A stretch of 64,000 bases of DNA, from contig NZ_LMVK01000015.1 in NCBI RefSeq assembly GCF_001541315.1, forward strand, positions 19,224-83,223, written 5' to 3'. Positions 62,553 to 64,000 of the stretch are shown in pieces. Source of the DNA: Agrobacterium tumefaciens str. B6 (lineage in GTDB: Bacteria; Pseudomonadota; Alphaproteobacteria; Rhizobiales; Rhizobiaceae). The translations under genes and the position numbers were made by a program. Under the pieces are notes generated by a model. That model saw only the letters and a program-made list of their open reading frames with translations, did not search any database and was not told where the DNA came from. The number at the start of each line of letters is the position of its first letter. Position 1 is the first letter of the stretch.

Positions 62553-62619
62553 AGTTGGATTTGAACCAACGACCTCAAGGTTATGAGCCTTGCGAGCTAC
62601 CGGGCTGCTCCATCCCGCG
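62543..62619 (-). tRNA. Initiator tRNA-fMet (anticodon CAT)
   Basis: 77 bases including encoded CCA. The acceptor starts with C opposite A (unpaired 1-72, the initiator hallmark), the D-arm region reads GGAGCAGCCCGGTAGCTCG, the anticodon loop is CTCATAA with anticodon CAT, and the T-arm has GTTGGTTCAAATCCAAC. GC pairs close the anticodon stem less completely than in the usual initiator (AAGG/CCTT), and the stem has A-T pairs instead of three G-C pairs, which may weaken P-site selection. Isolated from any rRNA operon in this window. Confidence 0.93.
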
Positions 62620-62630
62620 CCACCCTGTTA

Positions 62631-62659
62631 GTCATACTCGCCCCATAGGGCAAGCCCAA
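62631..62659 (-). promoter_or_regulatory. Promoter of tRNA-fMet
   Basis: On the minus strand TTGGGC, 17 bases, TATGAC, ending 12 bases before the mature tRNA 5' end. Confidence 0.5.
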
Positions 62660-62768
62660 ATTCAGATTATGAAGGATACGGCACCTTTTTCCATAACGAC
62701 GGCTCATCCTCCGCCCCCCGCCTGGCCCGCTCTTTCAATAATGCCGTCCTGCTGGTCTCCCATATCGC

Positions 62769-63086
62769 TCATAGTCGCCCCTCAAGAACCTCAACCGTGA
62801 TGTCCTGCCCGCCGTAGAATACACCCAACACCAGAACGTGCGCCTCTTCGACCACGAAGGCGATACTTACGCTTCGGCGATAACCGATGATCCGAAGGCC
62901 GGGAACAAGGCCGTCTCTGACAGTTCCCCGCTTGGGGAACGTCGCCAGTTCTGCAATGAACTGGCGGATACCGCTGATGTAGTTCCAGGCAACGACAGGC
63001 CCGGCTTTTTCGATATTGGCGAGATCGCGGTAAAGCTGGAGCAATTCAGCCTCGGCCCGCTCATGCAGGATGATCTTGTATTTCAT
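62769..63086 (-). CDS. parE: ParE/RelE-superfamily toxin (second module)
   Basis: A 105-residue toxin of complete length: KIILHERAEAELLQLYRDLANIEKAGPVVAWNYISGIRQFIAELATFPKRGTVRD, then LRIIGYRRSVSIAFVVEEAHVLVLGVFYGGQD with the closing GVFYGGQD typical of ParE. Chromosomal and plasmid ParE toxins act on DNA gyrase. It starts three bases after the parD stop. Unlike the copy at 60.6 kb, it looks intact. Confidence 0.87.
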   Translation of the reverse strand: MKYKIILHERAEAELLQLYRDLANIEKAGPVVAWNYISGIRQFIAELATFPKRGTVRDGLVPGLRIIGYRRSVSIAFVVEEAHVLVLGVFYGGQDITVEVLEGRL

Positions 63087-63089
63087 TCC

Positions 63090-63356
63090 CTACTTGGCTT
63101 TCGCCAGCTGGGCCTGATGTTCGGCCTCAAGGCGAGCAAAGGCATCATCAAGGGGAACGCCCTTGGAAGGATCGCGCTTCAACTCCGCATAGCGCCCCGG
63201 AATTTCCTGGTTCAGCCACCGCTCACGCGCTTCTTCGTGATCTTCCAACAAACGCAGCCCAGCCCGAACAACCTCGCTGGCATTGTTGTAACGGCCGGAT
63301 TCCAGCTGCTTCTTGATGAACTTTTCGTAGTGTGCGTTGAGTGCAAAACTCGCCAT
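63090..63356 (-). CDS. parD: ParD-family antitoxin (second module)
   Basis: An 88-residue ribbon-helix-helix antitoxin: MASFALNAHYEKFIKKQLESGRYNNASEVVRAGLRLLEDHEEARERWLNQEIPGRYAELKRDPSKGVPLDDAFARLEAEHQAQ in phase, the standard CC2985/ParD form. AGGAGG precedes ATG 63356. Upstream, TAACA-AC-TGTTA at 63404-63415 is a plausible autoregulatory operator. With parE it forms a complete toxin-antitoxin operon between the tRNA and the integrase remnant. Confidence 0.88.
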   Translation of the reverse strand: MASFALNAHYEKFIKKQLESGRYNNASEVVRAGLRLLEDHEEARERWLNQEIPGRYAELKRDPSKGVPLDDAFARLEAEHQAQLAKAK

Positions 63357-63505
63357 GACATATAACCTCCTGATAGGTCCATTATAGGCCAGGAAATCAA
63401 AATTAACAACTGTTATCAACTATTGATACTTTCTCTTTATTCTAAATAGGCGCCCGGCCACGATGAAAACGGAATCAAAGTGACCGGACAAGAAGGCTAA
63501 ACCTT

Positions 63506-63754
63506 CTATGAGCGCCCCGCCAAGCGGGCGCTTCGAACCGGCAAGCGGTTCGTTTGGACACCCGTTCGGGTGTCTTTACGAGGCTGTGGAGCCTCGTGTC
63601 CGTGGAGGGGCGGCGGTGCCGCCGCCCTCGGCATCTTCCGTGCCCGATTGGCCCGCTGCTTGGGCTTGCGGGCGTTGATCACGGAAGCGTCCAATGTGGT
63701 CTTGATGTGGGCCGCGTAGAATTTCTCGATCATCTCAACGCTGGTGCGGCAATT
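63506..63754 (-). pseudogene. Tyrosine-type integrase, C-terminal remnant cut by an IS
   Basis: The frame reads NCRTSVEMIEKFYAAHIKTTLDASVINARKPKQRAN from 63754, the end of a phage-type site-specific recombinase with the catalytic Tyr in EKFYAAH. Everything before Asn is replaced by the end of the IS21-type element, so the catalytic Arg-His-Arg part is missing. The tail beyond SVINAR is long and basic with low complexity. It may have been the integrase of the element targeting the nearby tRNA gene. Confidence 0.7.
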
Positions 63755-64000
63755 TGTCAATCGGCGTCGTAACGGGACCCCTTATCGGCTCCCAAAAGGG
63801 ACCCCTGCCTCTGGTTGCATCGGGTCAGCGCGCGTAGGCCCGGAGCTCTCCATTTAGCGCAGGGGCCTGCGGGCGCGGGTTGTTTGTCTTTTCGGCTTTA
63901 GCTTTGAGAGCGGTTTTTAAAGCGCCAGGATTCGTTCCCGGTTTCCACGATCTCGCAATGGTGTGTGAGCCTGTCGAGCAGAGCGGCGGTCATCTTGGCG
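63755..64000 (-). mobile_element. IS21-family insertion sequence, one end
   Basis: The end begins TGTCAATCGG at 63755 and contains two GGGACCCC repeats 24 bases apart (63774-63781, 63798-63805), as the multiple terminal repeats of IS21 elements do. The istB tail follows at 63898. The rest of the element lies beyond the right edge, so the target duplication cannot be checked. Confidence 0.75.
63898..64000 (-). CDS. istB: IS21-family ATP-binding helper IstB, C-terminal part
   Basis: The last 33 residues, [29 protein letters not shown] plus SQS and a TAA stop, are the characteristic end of IstB proteins, the AAA+ partner that directs IstA transposase to the target. The 5' part is outside the window. 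It is transcribed towards the integrase remnant. Confidence 0.85.
   Translation of the reverse strand, partial: AKMTAALLDRLTHHCEIVETGNESWRFKNRSQS

Noticed and set aside
62335..62586. A + frame ending GVGFEPTTSRL
   Set aside because: This is the well-known artefact from reading a tRNA gene in reverse complement.

Overview
The window is high-GC, densely packed alphaproteobacterial DNA that looks like a secondary replicon or accessory chromosomal region of Agrobacterium or Rhizobium. The evidence for this is an anhydrofructose-reductase gene of the Sinorhizobium type, a TGA-N9-TCA iron box of the RirA/IRO type, several polyamine- and peptide-type ABC transporters, an abundance of LysR regulators, and an IS21-family element of rhizobial type. 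No species can be fixed from the sequence alone.

Layout. (1) 1-2.9 kb: the end of a sugar locus with a 1,5-anhydrofructose reductase (running off the left edge), a frameshifted LacI regulator and a UPF0303 protein, with two identical LacI-type operators between them. (2) 3.0-11.1 kb: a complete iron-siderophore unit on the + strand. It holds a TonB-dependent receptor with a signalling domain, a periplasmic binding protein, two FecCD permeases, an ATPase, an ECF sigma factor and a FecR regulator. The receptor and the fecR-like gene carry the same bipartite promoter, and a long IRO-like palindrome precedes the sigma gene. (3) 11.2-22.0 kb: one minus-strand catabolic block with a LysR regulator, nitrilase-fold hydrolase, RraA-fold protein, polyamine-type ABC importer, two FAD oxidoreductases resembling GlpA and GlpB, and a glycerol kinase. 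This suggests import and hydrolysis of an amide-type compound whose carbon ends in glycerol phosphate. (4) 22.1-33.2 kb: small regulator/enzyme pairs (isochorismatase-like/LysR, ABM monooxygenase/LysR, MocR with a VOC-LysE-PhzF-Nudix-DinB series, LysR/MFS) and a nucleotidyltransferase.

(5) 33.2-53.5 kb: a large block that reads as organosulfur scavenging. It has a triple rhodanese, two peptide-type binding proteins, a permease pair with a fused double ATPase, two luciferase-like flavin monooxygenases, a DszC/SfnB-like acyl-CoA-dehydrogenase-fold enzyme, an NAD(P)H:FMN reductase, a BisC-type molybdoenzyme, a D-lactate-dehydrogenase-like flavoprotein, a kappa-GST/DsbA-fold protein and a nitroreductase. 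A conserved 42-base element occurs upstream of three of its transcription units (37.3, 43.7 and 50.4 kb), which argues for one regulon. (6) 53.7-59.7 kb: MYG1-family protein, DUF2161 protein, a Cys/Met PLP lyase with divergent Lrp regulator, dihydroxyacetone kinase and a small unknown protein.

(7) 59.8-64 kb: a decaying mobile region. A tRNA-fMet gene has a second copy of its 3' end 2.7 kb away next to a tRNA-style terminator, as expected if an element had integrated into the tRNA gene. Inside lie a DNA adenine methyltransferase, a small gene frameshifted at an A8 tract, a ParD with a ParE fused to filamentous-haemagglutinin debris, and tiny ORFs. Outside lie a second, intact ParDE pair and an integrase whose front is cut off by an IS21-family insertion (istB tail at the right edge).
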